Shown here: positions 52,890 through 61,589 of the stretch, piece by piece
How the letters are laid out: the number at the start of each line of letters is the position of its first letter
Numbering within the stretch: the first letter of the stretch is position 1
NCBI GenBank assembly: GCA_016699735.1
Contig: CP065008.1
Coordinates: forward strand, 186,001-250,000
Source: Alphaproteobacteria bacterium
Lineage (GTDB): Bacteria; Pseudomonadota; Alphaproteobacteria; Micavibrionales; Micavibrionaceae
DNA length: 64,000 nt
Direction: 5' to 3'
Notes under the pieces: generated by a model
What the model saw: the letters and a program-made list of their open reading frames with translations, nothing else
Database searches by the model: none
Told to the model about the DNA's origin: nothing
Translations under genes and position numbers: made by a program

Positions 52890-53870
52890 TTAGGCCGCTT
52901 CCTGCGACTCGCTCTCGTCCTTGAACGGCGCACGGGGTCGCAACCCCAGTTCCCCCAGCAAATCCTTATCGGCATCGCGGTCCGGATTCGGGGTTGTCAA
53001 AAGCTTTTCCCCGGTAAAGATCGCATTGGCCCCGGCCAGAAACGCCAGAGCCTGCGCCTCTTTCGAAATCGTCAGCCGTCCGGCGGAAAGCCGCACCATC
53101 GCCTTTGGCATTAAAATGCGCGCAACAGCGATACAACGAATCCACTCGAATATATCCAACGTCTTCTGATTCTCCAGCGGCGTCCCCTCGACGGGAACCA
53201 GCATATTGATCGGCACCGACTCCGGCTGCGGATTCAACGTGGACAGACGGTGCAGGAGAGCAATCCGATCCTCCTCTGATTCGCCCATCCCCAGAATACC
53301 GCCGCAGCACAGCGAAATCCCGGCTTTGGCGACATTCGCAATCGTATCCAGACGGTCCTGATAGGTTCGAGTCGTAATGACCTTGTCGTAAAATGCCTCG
53401 GAGGTATCAAGATTGTGGTTGTAGGCTGTCAATCCGGCATCTTTCAATCGTTTGGCCTGATCCTCCGTCAGCATCCCGAGCGTACAACAGGCTTCCATGC
53501 CCAGATCGGAAACACCCTTGACCATGTCGCACACACGGTCGAACGCCCGCCCGTCCAGAACCCGCGGCCACGCAGCGCCCATGCAGAAACGTGTCGAGCC
53601 AGCCTCTTTCGCCTTCCGGGCGCTCTCAAGCACATCGTCGGTCTTGAGAAGAATCTCTTTTTCGAGATTGGTGTTGTTATAGATCGACTGCGAACAATAT
53701 TTGCAGTCCTCAGCGCATCCGCCCGTCTTGATCGAGAGCAGTGTGCAGAGCTGCATATCCAGCGGATCATGATTCGCACGGTGAACCGCCGCAGCCTGAT
53801 AAACCAGATCGAGCAAAGGTCTGCGGTACAGGTTTTCGACGTCGTGCAATATTGGGAATGTTTGAGTCAT
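52890..53870 (-). CDS. bioB: biotin synthase
   Basis: 326 residues. Radical SAM enzyme that inserts sulfur into dethiobiotin. Landmarks: the SAM [4Fe-4S] motif GGCAEDCKYCSQSIYN, the second [2Fe-2S] cluster Cys in EACCTLGML, YNHNLDTSEAFYDKVI, GGILGMGESEEDRIAL and the Arg ligand in VRLSAGRLTISKEAQAL. It is separated from the other bio genes by the TetR and lipoprotein genes and probably has its own promoter upstream of 53870. Confidence 0.97.
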   Translation of the reverse strand: MTQTFPILHDVENLYRRPLLDLVYQAAAVHRANHDPLDMQLCTLLSIKTGGCAEDCKYCSQSIYNNTNLEKEILLKTDDVLESARKAKEAGSTRFCMGAAWPRVLDGRAFDRVCDMVKGVSDLGMEACCTLGMLTEDQAKRLKDAGLTAYNHNLDTSEAFYDKVITTRTYQDRLDTIANVAKAGISLCCGGILGMGESEEDRIALLHRLSTLNPQPESVPINMLVPVEGTPLENQKTLDIFEWIRCIAVARILMPKAMVRLSAGRLTISKEAQALAFLAGANAIFTGEKLLTTPNPDRDADKDLLGELGLRPRAPFKDESESQEAA

Positions 53871-54028
53871 AATTTAAGGACCGTAGACCTGAACACCGGA
53901 AAAACCAAGACCAAAAAAACACACAAGAAAAACCGTACGGCGAATCACCTCACAAAGGCTCCGTAAAAACGAAAAACATATAACCCATTGTGAAAAAAAG
54001 CAAACTTTCTTTTTTCTTGCACAGCAGC

Positions 54029-54685
54029 ATGAATATTTTTTACACTCCAGATGCCACATTACCACGGAGAACGGTTCTTGCCATGAAGCGTAAAAAACTT
54101 CTTGCGATCGCAAACGACACTTTCACGCCTACTTCTGAAATCCAGAAGACCACCGCCAGTAATTTTATTGTTACCAAGCACGAAGGCGACTGGTACGCTC
54201 TGGCCCTCCAACGAGCTTCAGACAAGCAACCGGAGCCCAACCACTGGGGGCTCCCCGGTGGCGGTGTGGAACCGGATGAAACCCTTCTCGAAGGCGCCAT
54301 CCGCGAAACTGCGGAAGAAGCCGGACTGCGGCCCGACCCGCGATTTATATTGCCCGTCGCGCTGGTTAGCGCCCCGACGGTCCACAAGCAATATCTCTAC
54401 ACCATGACCTATGTCAGGGATTTTTTTGAGCCGGATTTAGACAGCGATCCTTTTCATGAACACCAAGCCTACCGCTGGGTAAAATTCAAGGATTGGCCAG
54501 ACCCGCCGCACACTCGCGTCAAAAACCTGATCGATTCGATTGGAAAAAAGAAGCTTCACCACCTGGCCGATGAATTAAAGAATGAATCAGACAGAATTGA
54601 GAGAAACGTTGAGAGGGCGACAAGAAGAGCAGTCTCCGGCGAAGAAACTGAAACAGATATGGAAACCATCGCAGAACCCGCGTGA
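54029..54685 (+). CDS. NUDIX hydrolase
   Basis: About 218 residues; GTG 53990, ATG 54029 and ATG 54083 are possible starts, none with a clear ribosome binding site. The Nudix box GGGVEPDETLLEGAIRETA plus EEAGL fits GX5EX7REUXEEXGU exactly, so it should cleave a nucleoside diphosphate-X compound using Mg2+. The C-terminal tail is Arg/Glu-rich and may be disordered. Substrate unknown. A terminator follows at 54759. Confidence 0.85.
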   Translation: MNIFYTPDATLPRRTVLAMKRKKLLAIANDTFTPTSEIQKTTASNFIVTKHEGDWYALALQRASDKQPEPNHWGLPGGGVEPDETLLEGAIRETAEEAGLRPDPRFILPVALVSAPTVHKQYLYTMTYVRDFFEPDLDSDPFHEHQAYRWVKFKDWPDPPHTRVKNLIDSIGKKKLHHLADELKNESDRIERNVERATRRAVSGEETETDMETIAEPA

Positions 54686-54758
54686 AGTCCACAACAATTC
54701 TGCGTACTGCTTTATTGCGTAATCACAACAAGTTTCGGAGTAACGGTCTGAGTAAAGT

Positions 54759-54789
54759 AAACCCCGCCTCGGCGGGGTTTATCTCTTCT
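54759..54789. terminator. bidirectional hairpin terminator between the NUDIX gene and dnaA
   Basis: AAACCCCGCC TC GGCGGGGTTT is a perfect inverted repeat (54759-54780) followed by a T-containing stretch on the plus strand. It lies between the convergent ends of the NUDIX gene and dnaA and can serve both. Confidence 0.75.
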
Positions 54790-54825
54790 GATAAGGGTGA
54801 GGAGGTAGGCCCGCCCCCAAAAACC

Positions 54826-56268
54826 TTAGCCGGTAAGCGCCCGCCGCACGACTTCCACATCCTGCGCGATCTGTGCATCTTCGTTCATCAACTGCTCCAC
54901 CTTGCGGATCGCGTGCATGACCGTCGTATGATCGCGCCCGCCAAACTTGCGCCCGATCTCCGGCAAGGAACGGGAGGTGAGGATTTTCGCCAGATACATC
55001 GCCACCTGCCGCGGCCGCGCCACATTCCGCGCCCGACGTGAGGAATGCATATCCGTAACCCTCAGATTGTAATGCTCGGCAACCTTACGCTGAATCTCGT
55101 CGATCGTGATCTTCCGGTCATGCGCCCGCAGAAGATCCTGCAGGACATCCTGCGTCGTCTCTAGAGTAATGTCCTGCTTGGCCACTTCCGCATGAGCGAC
55201 GATCCGGTTCAGCGCCCCCTCAAGCTCACGGATGTTGGACGTGACCTTCAGAGCCAGAAACTCCAGAACGCTATCGGGAACCTTGGCCCCGAGGCGCTGA
55301 CGCTTGGACTCAAGAATTCCCAGACGCAAATCATAGGAACTCGGGTGAATATCGGCCACCAGCCCCCACGCGAGGCGAGACCGCAGACGCTCATCTATTC
55401 CGGTCAGATCGCTCGGCGCCTTGTCTGCGGAGATGATGATCTGTTTATTCTGATCAACCAGAGCATTAAACGTATGGAAGAATTCCTCCTGCGTGGATTC
55501 CTTTCCAGCGATGAATTGAATGTCATCGATAATAAGCACATCGACGGAACGGAACTGATCCTTGAAATTCATCGTGTCATTCGCCCGCAAAGCCTTGACG
55601 AACTGATACATGAATTTTTCAGCCGATAGATACATCACCAGACGATCCGGCCAGTTTTCCTGCATCGACCACGCAACCGCGTGCATGAGATGAGTCTTTC
55701 CAAGCCCGACCCCCCCATAAAGGAACAGCGGATTGAACGGAATGCTCATACTCTCGACGACCCGTCGCGCAGCAGCGTGGGCTAGAGCGTTAGGCTTACC
55801 GACAACAAAACCTTCAAAGGTAAAACGGGGATCAAGCGGCGACGAAATGGAGGCCACGCCTTCCCGGTTATTCTGATTCGCCTTGCGCTCGGCGCTCTCG
55901 GAATCGCTGTCCGCAGATTCTCTTGATTCGCCGGAGATCGCATTCTGTACAACGACAATCTGAACGCGCCTCACATCAGCATTCGCCGCCGAACACATCT
56001 GCGTGATTCGCTCGGCATAATGGGTGTGTATCCAGTCACGCATAAAGCGCGTAGGAACGGAAACCTCCATCGTCCCATGATAATAGGCCCGCAAGGTCAG
56101 CGGTTTAAGCCAGCTACGGAAAATAGCCTCTCCGAACTCCTTACGCATCTCTGTATGGACATCATTCCAAATCTTCTGAATCTCCGGCGTTGGCTCAAGA
56201 GGCATGGCTTCAAGATTAACTGACGCTGCCTTGGACTGAACCGAAGACTTTCCCACTACTTCCGGCAT
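54826..56268 (-). CDS. dnaA: chromosomal replication initiator DnaA
   Basis: 480 residues from ATG 56268 (MPEVVGKSSVQSKAAS), preceded by GGAGAGAAAGTA at the right distance. It initiates replication by binding DnaA boxes. Domain I begins at PEIQKIWNDVHTEMRKEFG; the AAA+ core has Walker A YGGVGLGKTHLMHA, Walker B VLIIDDIQFIAGK and sensor LRSRLAWGL; domain IV has the signature GRDHTTVMHAIRKVE. Domain II is a Ser/Glu-rich linker. It is next to rpsT, the conserved alphaproteobacterial order. Confidence 0.97.
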   Translation of the reverse strand: MPEVVGKSSVQSKAASVNLEAMPLEPTPEIQKIWNDVHTEMRKEFGEAIFRSWLKPLTLRAYYHGTMEVSVPTRFMRDWIHTHYAERITQMCSAANADVRRVQIVVVQNAISGESRESADSDSESAERKANQNNREGVASISSPLDPRFTFEGFVVGKPNALAHAAARRVVESMSIPFNPLFLYGGVGLGKTHLMHAVAWSMQENWPDRLVMYLSAEKFMYQFVKALRANDTMNFKDQFRSVDVLIIDDIQFIAGKESTQEEFFHTFNALVDQNKQIIISADKAPSDLTGIDERLRSRLAWGLVADIHPSSYDLRLGILESKRQRLGAKVPDSVLEFLALKVTSNIRELEGALNRIVAHAEVAKQDITLETTQDVLQDLLRAHDRKITIDEIQRKVAEHYNLRVTDMHSSRRARNVARPRQVAMYLAKILTSRSLPEIGRKFGGRDHTTVMHAIRKVEQLMNEDAQIAQDVEVVRRALTG

Positions 56269-56334
56269 TACTTTCTCTCCACAAAATAAAGTTACTTCTG
56301 CTGATGATTGAACGCAGAAAGACAAATGGGGCAT

Positions 56335-56731
56335 TTCAGATAAAGGCTGCTTGAGGACAAAAAAATCCCCTCAGCAAAACGCAAATGCGTCGCTGCCTGC
56401 ATCTAAAATCTGGTAACATTGAGACCTGTTCTAAAGCTTGTCGTAGCTCCCCGAGAGACTAACGCTTTAGAGGCCATCCCCTACACGCACACCGTCACCG
56501 CTACATGACGGCTGACTGACAACCCGTAACAAAATGTGCATTTTATCCACACGCCGTTACGAAGTTAACAGATAGGGACAGGCAAACTTTCTTGGAAAGT
56601 TTCCGAAGAGGGTATTTGCTCATGTCCCTGTGATGAAATTACCCTACACTAAATTTTCTTCATCATGCAATACGAACAAAAAAAGAACGGCAAAAAAAGA
56701 AATTTTTTTTTCGCAAAAAATTTTGTGCAGC
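56335..56731. other. dnaA upstream region with DnaA box and nested inverted repeats (possible origin or autoregulatory region)
   Basis: No gene is present between dnaA and the rpsT terminator. It contains a perfect DnaA box TTATCCACA (56543-56551) and a nested symmetry: outer AGGGACA / TGTCCCT (56574-56580 and 56623-56629) around the inner AAACTTTC / GAAAGTTT (56584-56591 and 56595-56602). An A/T-rich tract follows at about 56676-56730. These are features of an origin, but a single box is few for one; DnaA autoregulation is the simpler explanation. Confidence 0.5.
56543..56551 (+). promoter_or_regulatory. DnaA box
   Basis: TTATCCACA, exact match to the consensus, 275 bp upstream of the dnaA start. 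Confidence 0.8.
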
Positions 56732-56762
56732 AAAAAACTCTCCACCGTTGGATGGAGAGTTT
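56732..56762 (-). terminator. rho-independent terminator of rpsT
   Basis: Read on the minus strand, ACTCTCCA and TGGAGAGT pair across an 8-base loop and are followed by TTTTTTG. It is 65 bp downstream of the rpsT stop. Confidence 0.85.
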
Positions 56763-56825
56763 CTTAAAACCTATATTTCACAGGACTTACAGACTATAGC
56801 CCGGAAAATTTCTTCTCGAAAAAAA

Positions 56826-57089
56826 TCAGCCGATAGCCTTGATTCTTGCAGAGAGGCGAGAGAGCTTTCTTGCTGCAGCATTTTTATGAATCAGACCCTT
56901 CGCCACGCCCCTCGAAAGTTCCGGCTGAACGAGTCGCAGAGCCTCTTGCGCGAGTTTTGAATCTTTTTTCTCGATGGCCTGTTCGACCCTCTTGATGAAG
57001 TTACGCATCCGGCTTTTACGGGCTTTGTTAACTTCACCCTTCCGGGCGTTACTGCGGGTTCTCTTCTTTGCCGACTGATGATTTGCCAT
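56826..57089 (-). CDS. rpsT: 30S ribosomal protein S20
   Basis: 87 residues, the usual size. Binds 16S rRNA early in 30S assembly. It begins MANHQSAKKRTRSNARKG and is Lys/Arg-rich and helical throughout. AAAAGG lies 7 bases ahead of the ATG. Position next to dnaA is typical for alphaproteobacteria. Confidence 0.97.
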   Translation of the reverse strand: MANHQSAKKRTRSNARKGEVNKARKSRMRNFIKRVEQAIEKKDSKLAQEALRLVQPELSRGVAKGLIHKNAAARKLSRLSARIKAIG

Positions 57090-57156
57090 TGTTAAACCTT
57101 TTCAATTCACTAAGGGGTTCTTCTCATATCCCGTAATAACGGAAATATACACAAAA

Positions 57157-57165
57157 TTATCCACA
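57157..57165 (+). promoter_or_regulatory. DnaA box upstream of rpsT
   Basis: TTATCCACA, an exact consensus match, in the 245-bp intergenic region between rpsT and the next gene. With the box at 56543 it brackets rpsT in the same orientation. Confidence 0.75.
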
Positions 57166-57334
57166 GGAATTACTTCCTAAAACTGTTTTACGGCCAGACT
57201 ACAAGGTTTCTCCGTATAGGAAAAAACAAAGGCTCTGAGCGAAACGAGCCAGAGCTATACCCCTGTAAGCCCCTGTTTGTCAAGCCTTTCAACTCATTTA
57301 TAGGATGAGGAAACACCCCCCCGAATCAGTGGTC

Positions 57335-57733
57335 TTAAAGAGCAGGACGAACCGTAATCTTTACGAAGTCAGCGCCGTCCTGTGTATCAAAGAGTAACTC
57401 AAGATATTCCCGGTCACGGAAGAAACGGCTCTCGCTAACGCGGCCCCAGCCAAGCTGAGTAAGAACTCCGCCATAAAAGACCAGAACATCCTCACGGCTA
57501 ACCCCCTCCATAAGAGCCGTCTGTTCGACTATACGGCCCTCGGGCTTATCGAAGAAGAGAGCCTCATCAGGAAGCTCCGTCAGACCGGGCATAAGCGGAA
57601 TATCCTCCAGATCGGAAAAAAACACCGTCTCGTCCAGGCTGCCGGGTTGCTGGGCAACGGCGAACGCAGAAAAAGCAAATCCGGAAAAACCGCTTAACAG
57701 AACAAGAATAAAAAAAACGCGAACCCCGGCCAT
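57335..57733 (-). CDS. exported protein of unknown function next to mutM
   Basis: 132 residues from ATG 57733 (MAGVRVFFILVLLSGF), with GAGGAG eight bases ahead, which decides the start over the frame beginning at 57766. A signal peptide ends about residue 28. The mature protein is acidic (FFSDLEDIPLMPGLTELPD) and ends in a compact beta-rich part (VLVFYGGVLTQLGWGR), a layout seen in small alphaproteobacterial envelope proteins adjacent to mutM. Function not known. Confidence 0.75.
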   Translation of the reverse strand: MAGVRVFFILVLLSGFSGFAFSAFAVAQQPGSLDETVFFSDLEDIPLMPGLTELPDEALFFDKPEGRIVEQTALMEGVSREDVLVFYGGVLTQLGWGRVSESRFFRDREYLELLFDTQDGADFVKITVRPAL

Positions 57734-57767
57734 GCGTGAACTCCTCGGTATGACTTCTGTTCCCATC

Positions 57768-58601
57768 CTACACTTGGATCACAGGGCAGTAAAACGTCGA
57801 ACGCCCCGCCTGCACGATTCTTTTGACGCACCCCTCCGCACACGAGCAGTTCGGGCATCTTTCCCCTTCCCGGTCATAGACCGAAAACTGGGTTTGAAAA
57901 TAACCCAGAGATCCATCCGTCTTTTTATAATCGCGCAAGCTGCTTCCGCCGGCCTCTAGAGCCTTGCGAAGAGTCTTTTGGATGCTCACGATCAGCCGCT
58001 CAATCTCTTTCGCAGACAGTGACGAGGACTCACGCACAGGAGAAATGCGCGCATCATAAAGAGCCTCACACACATAAATATTCCCCAGGCCCGTCACAAC
58101 ACGCTGATCGAGCAAGGCGGTCTTGATGTTGGCTTTCTTGTTTTTGAGTACTCCGCAAAGATAATCGGCACGAAGACCGGACAAAGGCTCCGGCCCCATC
58201 GTGGAAAAAAACGAAAGCGACTCCCAATCCTTCGCACAGGCATAACTCAGAAACCCGAATCGCCGCGGATCGTGATAAACGGCAACACTCCCGTCTTCGG
58301 CTTCAAAGACAGCATGGTCGTGCTTCTCGGACTCATGATTCTGTCCGGGGCCATAAAGCCTTACACGCCCCGACATCCCCAGATGCAAAATCAGAACATG
58401 GGAATCATCCAGAAAACCGACAATATATTTCCCCCGCCGCACAAAGGAGCGCAGAACTTTTCCTTGGACGGTTACGGCAAAATCCGGCGGCACAGGAAAA
58501 CGGAGATCGTGACCGGAAAGATGGACACGGACAATACGTTTGCCGCGCAAGGATTGCTCAAGACCAAGACGGACGGTTTCCACTTCCGGCAATTCCGGCA
58601 T
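57768..58601 (-). CDS. mutM: formamidopyrimidine-DNA glycosylase (Fpg), zinc finger incomplete
   Basis: 277 residues. It removes 8-oxoguanine and formamidopyrimidines. The N-terminal catalytic PELPEVETVRLGLE, then RRGKYIVGFLDD, HLGMSGRVRLYG and the helix-two-turn-helix region QRVVTGLGNIYVCEALYDARI are intact. The C-terminal zinc finger normally has four Cys; here CPNC and FYC are present, but the last is replaced (FYCPVIQV where CPxCQ is expected). Other Cys at CAEGC might substitute. Activity is not certain. It follows the exported 132-residue gene by 34 bp, and both run on the minus strand. Confidence 0.93.
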   Translation of the reverse strand: MPELPEVETVRLGLEQSLRGKRIVRVHLSGHDLRFPVPPDFAVTVQGKVLRSFVRRGKYIVGFLDDSHVLILHLGMSGRVRLYGPGQNHESEKHDHAVFEAEDGSVAVYHDPRRFGFLSYACAKDWESLSFFSTMGPEPLSGLRADYLCGVLKNKKANIKTALLDQRVVTGLGNIYVCEALYDARISPVRESSSLSAKEIERLIVSIQKTLRKALEAGGSSLRDYKKTDGSLGYFQTQFSVYDREGERCPNCSCAEGCVKRIVQAGRSTFYCPVIQV

Positions 58602-58610
58602 GAAGGCCTC

Positions 58611-59381
58611 CTATTGGACCTTATCCCATTTGAGATAGGGATTCTTCTGTAGCCCCGTATAAAGCAGCAGCGGAAAAACCTGCATGGATGCCAGTGTTTC
58701 CGGCGGTGCTTGCCAATAGAGCGAAGAACCCTCAGCGTTCTTCCGCAGAATGACGTCGAAATATCTGTAAGTCAGAACCTGATAGACAATGCCCGGAACA
58801 TCTTTGGGCGGACCGAGCTTATGCGCGGGCTTAAGACTGATAACCCCGCTGGCCGGATCGTAGGAATAATACCCTCGCGCATATTTTCGGAAATCGGAAT
58901 CCGACCGGCCGGAATAAACAATCTGGAATGCCTGACCGGAAAACACCGCTACAGCGACCCCGTCAGGAAGCTCGACGGTCCATCGCCCCTTGACCTCCTC
59001 GTGGGTGGGGATGGACAAGGCCGCGGCATCAGGCAAAGGCGGCATGATGAATTGCGGACCGCTGCTGCAGCCGATACACGCCGACGCAGCTTGCTCGGCC
59101 TCAGTTTGAGTTTGTTCAGCAACCTTCGGATCAGGTTTATCAGGAGGGACTTCCTCCTTTTTTTCACTTGCAGCTGGCTGTACGTACGTAACCGCAGCCC
59201 TACCCTTCGCATTTTCCTTGAGATAGATATAAGAGCCCACCCCCAGAAGAAGCCCGATGCCGCCAGCCAAAACAACAACACCGATCAAATCGTTCTTCTT
59301 GGAACGAACCGCCCGAGCCTTCGCACTGGACTGTGGCTTTTTTGTGGCAGGATTTTTTACGACAGCCGCTTTCTCAGACAT
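58611..59381 (-). CDS. membrane-anchored periplasmic protein of unknown function
   Basis: 256 residues. A basic N-terminus (KKPQSSAKARAVRSKKND) precedes one membrane helix (LIGVVVLAGGIGLLLGVGSY), then a Glu/Lys/Pro-rich linker and a soluble domain with a Cys pair in ASACIGCSSGP and a beta-rich C-terminal part (FRKYARGYYSYDPASG). Type II membrane topology is likely. No family is recognised. It is 9 bp from mutM and probably in the same transcript. Confidence 0.7.
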   Translation of the reverse strand: MSEKAAVVKNPATKKPQSSAKARAVRSKKNDLIGVVVLAGGIGLLLGVGSYIYLKENAKGRAAVTYVQPAASEKKEEVPPDKPDPKVAEQTQTEAEQAASACIGCSSGPQFIMPPLPDAAALSIPTHEEVKGRWTVELPDGVAVAVFSGQAFQIVYSGRSDSDFRKYARGYYSYDPASGVISLKPAHKLGPPKDVPGIVYQVLTYRYFDVILRKNAEGSSLYWQAPPETLASMQVFPLLLYTGLQKNPYLKWDKVQ

Positions 59382-59532
59382 ATCTTTTTCCCAATCTAAA
59401 ACAGGTGCATCGCAACCAATATCTCGTGGGCGTCACCTTAGCCGATTTTTTCGCAGGAGGCGATAAGACTCCAAACCGGAAAAAAGAAGATCAAACAATC
59501 TAGGAAAACTGCAGGGTTCAAGCCAAAAAAGA

Positions 59533-59559
59533 AAAGTTGGCACGAAGGCCAACTTTTTT
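59533..59559 (-). terminator. hairpin terminator in an intergenic region
   Basis: AAAGTTGGC and GCCAACTTT form a perfect 9-bp stem with loop ACGAAG (59533-59556). Read on the minus strand the stem is followed by TCTTTTTTT-like sequence; read on the plus strand by TTTACG. It lies 150 bp upstream of the membrane-protein gene and is not preceded by any gene, which points to a small transcript. Confidence 0.7.
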
Positions 59560-59663
59560 ACGCAGTATCGTGTGTGTGGGGATTCACGAACAGGATGAGA
59601 TTTGCAGAGAGGAATGTCCGTCCGGAAACGTCATTCATTTAATTATGTATAATCTAATCCTGT
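59533..59663 (-). ncRNA. candidate small RNA or leader transcript
   Basis: On the minus strand a sigma70-like promoter, TTGACA (59693-59698) and TAAAAC (59670-59675) with 17 bp spacing, points into about 130 bases with no open frame and ends at the hairpin at 59533. This may be a small RNA, or the leader of the membrane-protein gene with a premature terminator. No known RNA family is recognised. The rest of the 454-bp gap (59382-59835) holds nothing else I can name. Confidence 0.3.
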
Positions 59664-59835
59664 ACGCCCGTTTTAGCCCTTTGCCATAAAATTGTCAAGA
59701 TTTATGTCTATTTTTTGTGCATGGAAATACCTTTTATTTGCACCTCCTAATATATGGTCGGTAGACATTGCGGCGCAAAAATCATATAAGGGAAGGCTAA
59801 TAACGCAGTAAATCTGAGTGTTTGGGACAATTTAG

Positions 59836-60465
59836 ATGCCGACGATTGAGCAAATCCGCGCCGCCCGGGCTTTGATTGGGTGGAGCCAGGGAGAATTGGC
59901 CCAACAGGCAGGTCTGTCGCAAACCGGCATCGCTCGCATCGAAAACGGCACAAATCAGCCTAATTCCAGCACGATCGACAAAATTACCAAGGCCTTCGAT
60001 AACGCCGGCATACTCTTCATCCCCGGCGGGGTTCAAAGAGTACAGGATAAATTGATCGTTTTCGAAGGGGAAGATTGCCTCCGCCGCCTGCAGGACGACA
60101 TTTTTCACGCGCTGCAAACGACAAAGGGCGAAGTCCTCCTGCTAGGAATCGCCGAAATCGCCCCGGAGGAAAAAAAGAATTACGAATACACCCTCATGCA
60201 CATTGAGCGCATGAAGAAGGCGGGAATATCCGAACGCATACTCGTGCGTGACGATGAGAAAACTTTTCTGGCGCCCAAATCCTGGTACCGCGCCATTCCT
60301 GAAAAATATTTCAGCCCCTACACGGTTTTTATTTACAGCACGAAAATCGCCCTGGCCTTAAGGGATCCGCATAACAAGGTGCTGTTGCTGGATAATTTTT
60401 TCTTTGCCGAAGGCATGAAAAGTTTTTTTAATATGTTGTGGGACAACGGAAAACCCTTCGATTGA
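59836..60465 (+). CDS. XRE-family transcriptional regulator with C-terminal sensor domain
   Basis: 209 residues. The first 60 form a helix-turn-helix of the lambda-repressor type (ALIGWSQGELAQQAGLSQTG followed by IARIENG). The rest is an alpha/beta domain similar in layout to the TrmB/PLD-like sensor domains (LQTTKGEVLLLGIAEIAPEE, ending GMKSFFNMLWDNG). It probably regulates the next gene, 31 bp downstream on the same strand. Confidence 0.8.
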   Translation: MPTIEQIRAARALIGWSQGELAQQAGLSQTGIARIENGTNQPNSSTIDKITKAFDNAGILFIPGGVQRVQDKLIVFEGEDCLRRLQDDIFHALQTTKGEVLLLGIAEIAPEEKKNYEYTLMHIERMKKAGISERILVRDDEKTFLAPKSWYRAIPEKYFSPYTVFIYSTKIALALRDPHNKVLLLDNFFFAEGMKSFFNMLWDNGKPFD

Positions 60466-60496
60466 ACAAGGGTGTGTGTTTTAGCGTAACAAACAA

Positions 60497-61567
60497 ATGA
60501 ACGACGCTCTCAAGGGCAGGGATATCGCACAAATTCTCTATCGCAATGTCGGCAATGATAATCTCGCCACCGACAGCGAAAGGGCGTTTGTCCGCCGCCT
60601 GAACAAGCTGGATGAGGTTGCAAAAGTCGGCATCTGGGATCTGACGTCGCTAAAACACGCCTTCGCGGTCGCCGCTTCGAACGATCCCTATTATCTCTCT
60701 CCGACCTATTACGCCGTGACCGGCCGCCGCGGACTCTGGCTTTTTAACGACGAAGGCGAAGACAATCATTACACCAGCTTCTTCTTTTGCCTGCACCCGA
60801 ACCTGAAGGATACGGTTGTCGTCTTCCCGCCCTTCGGCGATCACCCGGTCGAAGCCGTGGCCGAGTTTCTGCACAAAATCCGCGAATCGAAAATGAATAT
60901 CCGCATCGGCCGCGTCCCGCAGGGTTCACCGCTGGAAAAAATCGAAATACAATATCCGCAGCTTCAGGCCCGCACAGCTACCGAAACCGTTCTCGACTGG
61001 ACTTTCCCCGTCCATACCGTCGATTGCGAAGCCCTGGTGGATAGAGAGGGCAAGGATTACGGGCGCATCCGGCAGGCGATGAACAAATTCAAACGCTCCT
61101 CGGCTTTGACCCGTGAGATGGATTTCAGCCGCGATATCCCCGCGCTGGAAAAACTGGCCCGGCAATGGGAGTCCAACACGCGCCACTACGACGCCTACGA
61201 CTTGCGGACAAACTATTTCAACTATCTCGCCCGCCTCGCTATCGACCAGAAAGCCCTGAACCTCCGCGGAATGGTCGTCTCCATCGACGGCGTCGATAAG
61301 GGCTTCTCGATCTGGGAACCGGAATCGAACGGCGGCGATACGGCGAATCTCTTCGCCTCTCAAGTCACCGATTTCGACATGACAAACCTCGCTACCTATC
61401 TGACCGTCGTTTCTGCCGAAAAAATGCTCGAAGAAGGCACGCATTTCATGTGCCTCGGCGGATCGGAAACCGCCGGAATGGACCGCTACAAGCGCGGCTT
61501 CAACCCCTCAGTGTCAACGCAGCTCAACACGATTGAAATTAAAGTCCCCGAAGACTTCGAACCCTGA
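60497..61567 (+). CDS. FemAB/GNAT-like acyltransferase (DUF2156-like)
   Basis: 356 residues, start MNDALKGRDIAQILY. The C-terminal half has a GNAT-like fold with MCLGGSETAGMDRYKRGF, the conserved LGG-SE-(G)-x-KxxF pattern that in related DUF2156 and FemX-like proteins ends the acceptor site. It may transfer an amino acid or acyl group to a lipid or peptide. Partner gene of the XRE regulator. The exact substrate is not known. Confidence 0.65.
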   Translation: MNDALKGRDIAQILYRNVGNDNLATDSERAFVRRLNKLDEVAKVGIWDLTSLKHAFAVAASNDPYYLSPTYYAVTGRRGLWLFNDEGEDNHYTSFFFCLHPNLKDTVVVFPPFGDHPVEAVAEFLHKIRESKMNIRIGRVPQGSPLEKIEIQYPQLQARTATETVLDWTFPVHTVDCEALVDREGKDYGRIRQAMNKFKRSSALTREMDFSRDIPALEKLARQWESNTRHYDAYDLRTNYFNYLARLAIDQKALNLRGMVVSIDGVDKGFSIWEPESNGGDTANLFASQVTDFDMTNLATYLTVVSAEKMLEEGTHFMCLGGSETAGMDRYKRGFNPSVSTQLNTIEIKVPEDFEP

Positions 61568-61589
61568 CGCAAGCCACAGCCCCATTTTT

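Noticed and set aside
57230..57260. Hairpin-like GGCTC...GAGCC in the region upstream of rpsT
   Set aside because: The stem is short, with a long loop and no T-run; not convincing as a terminator.
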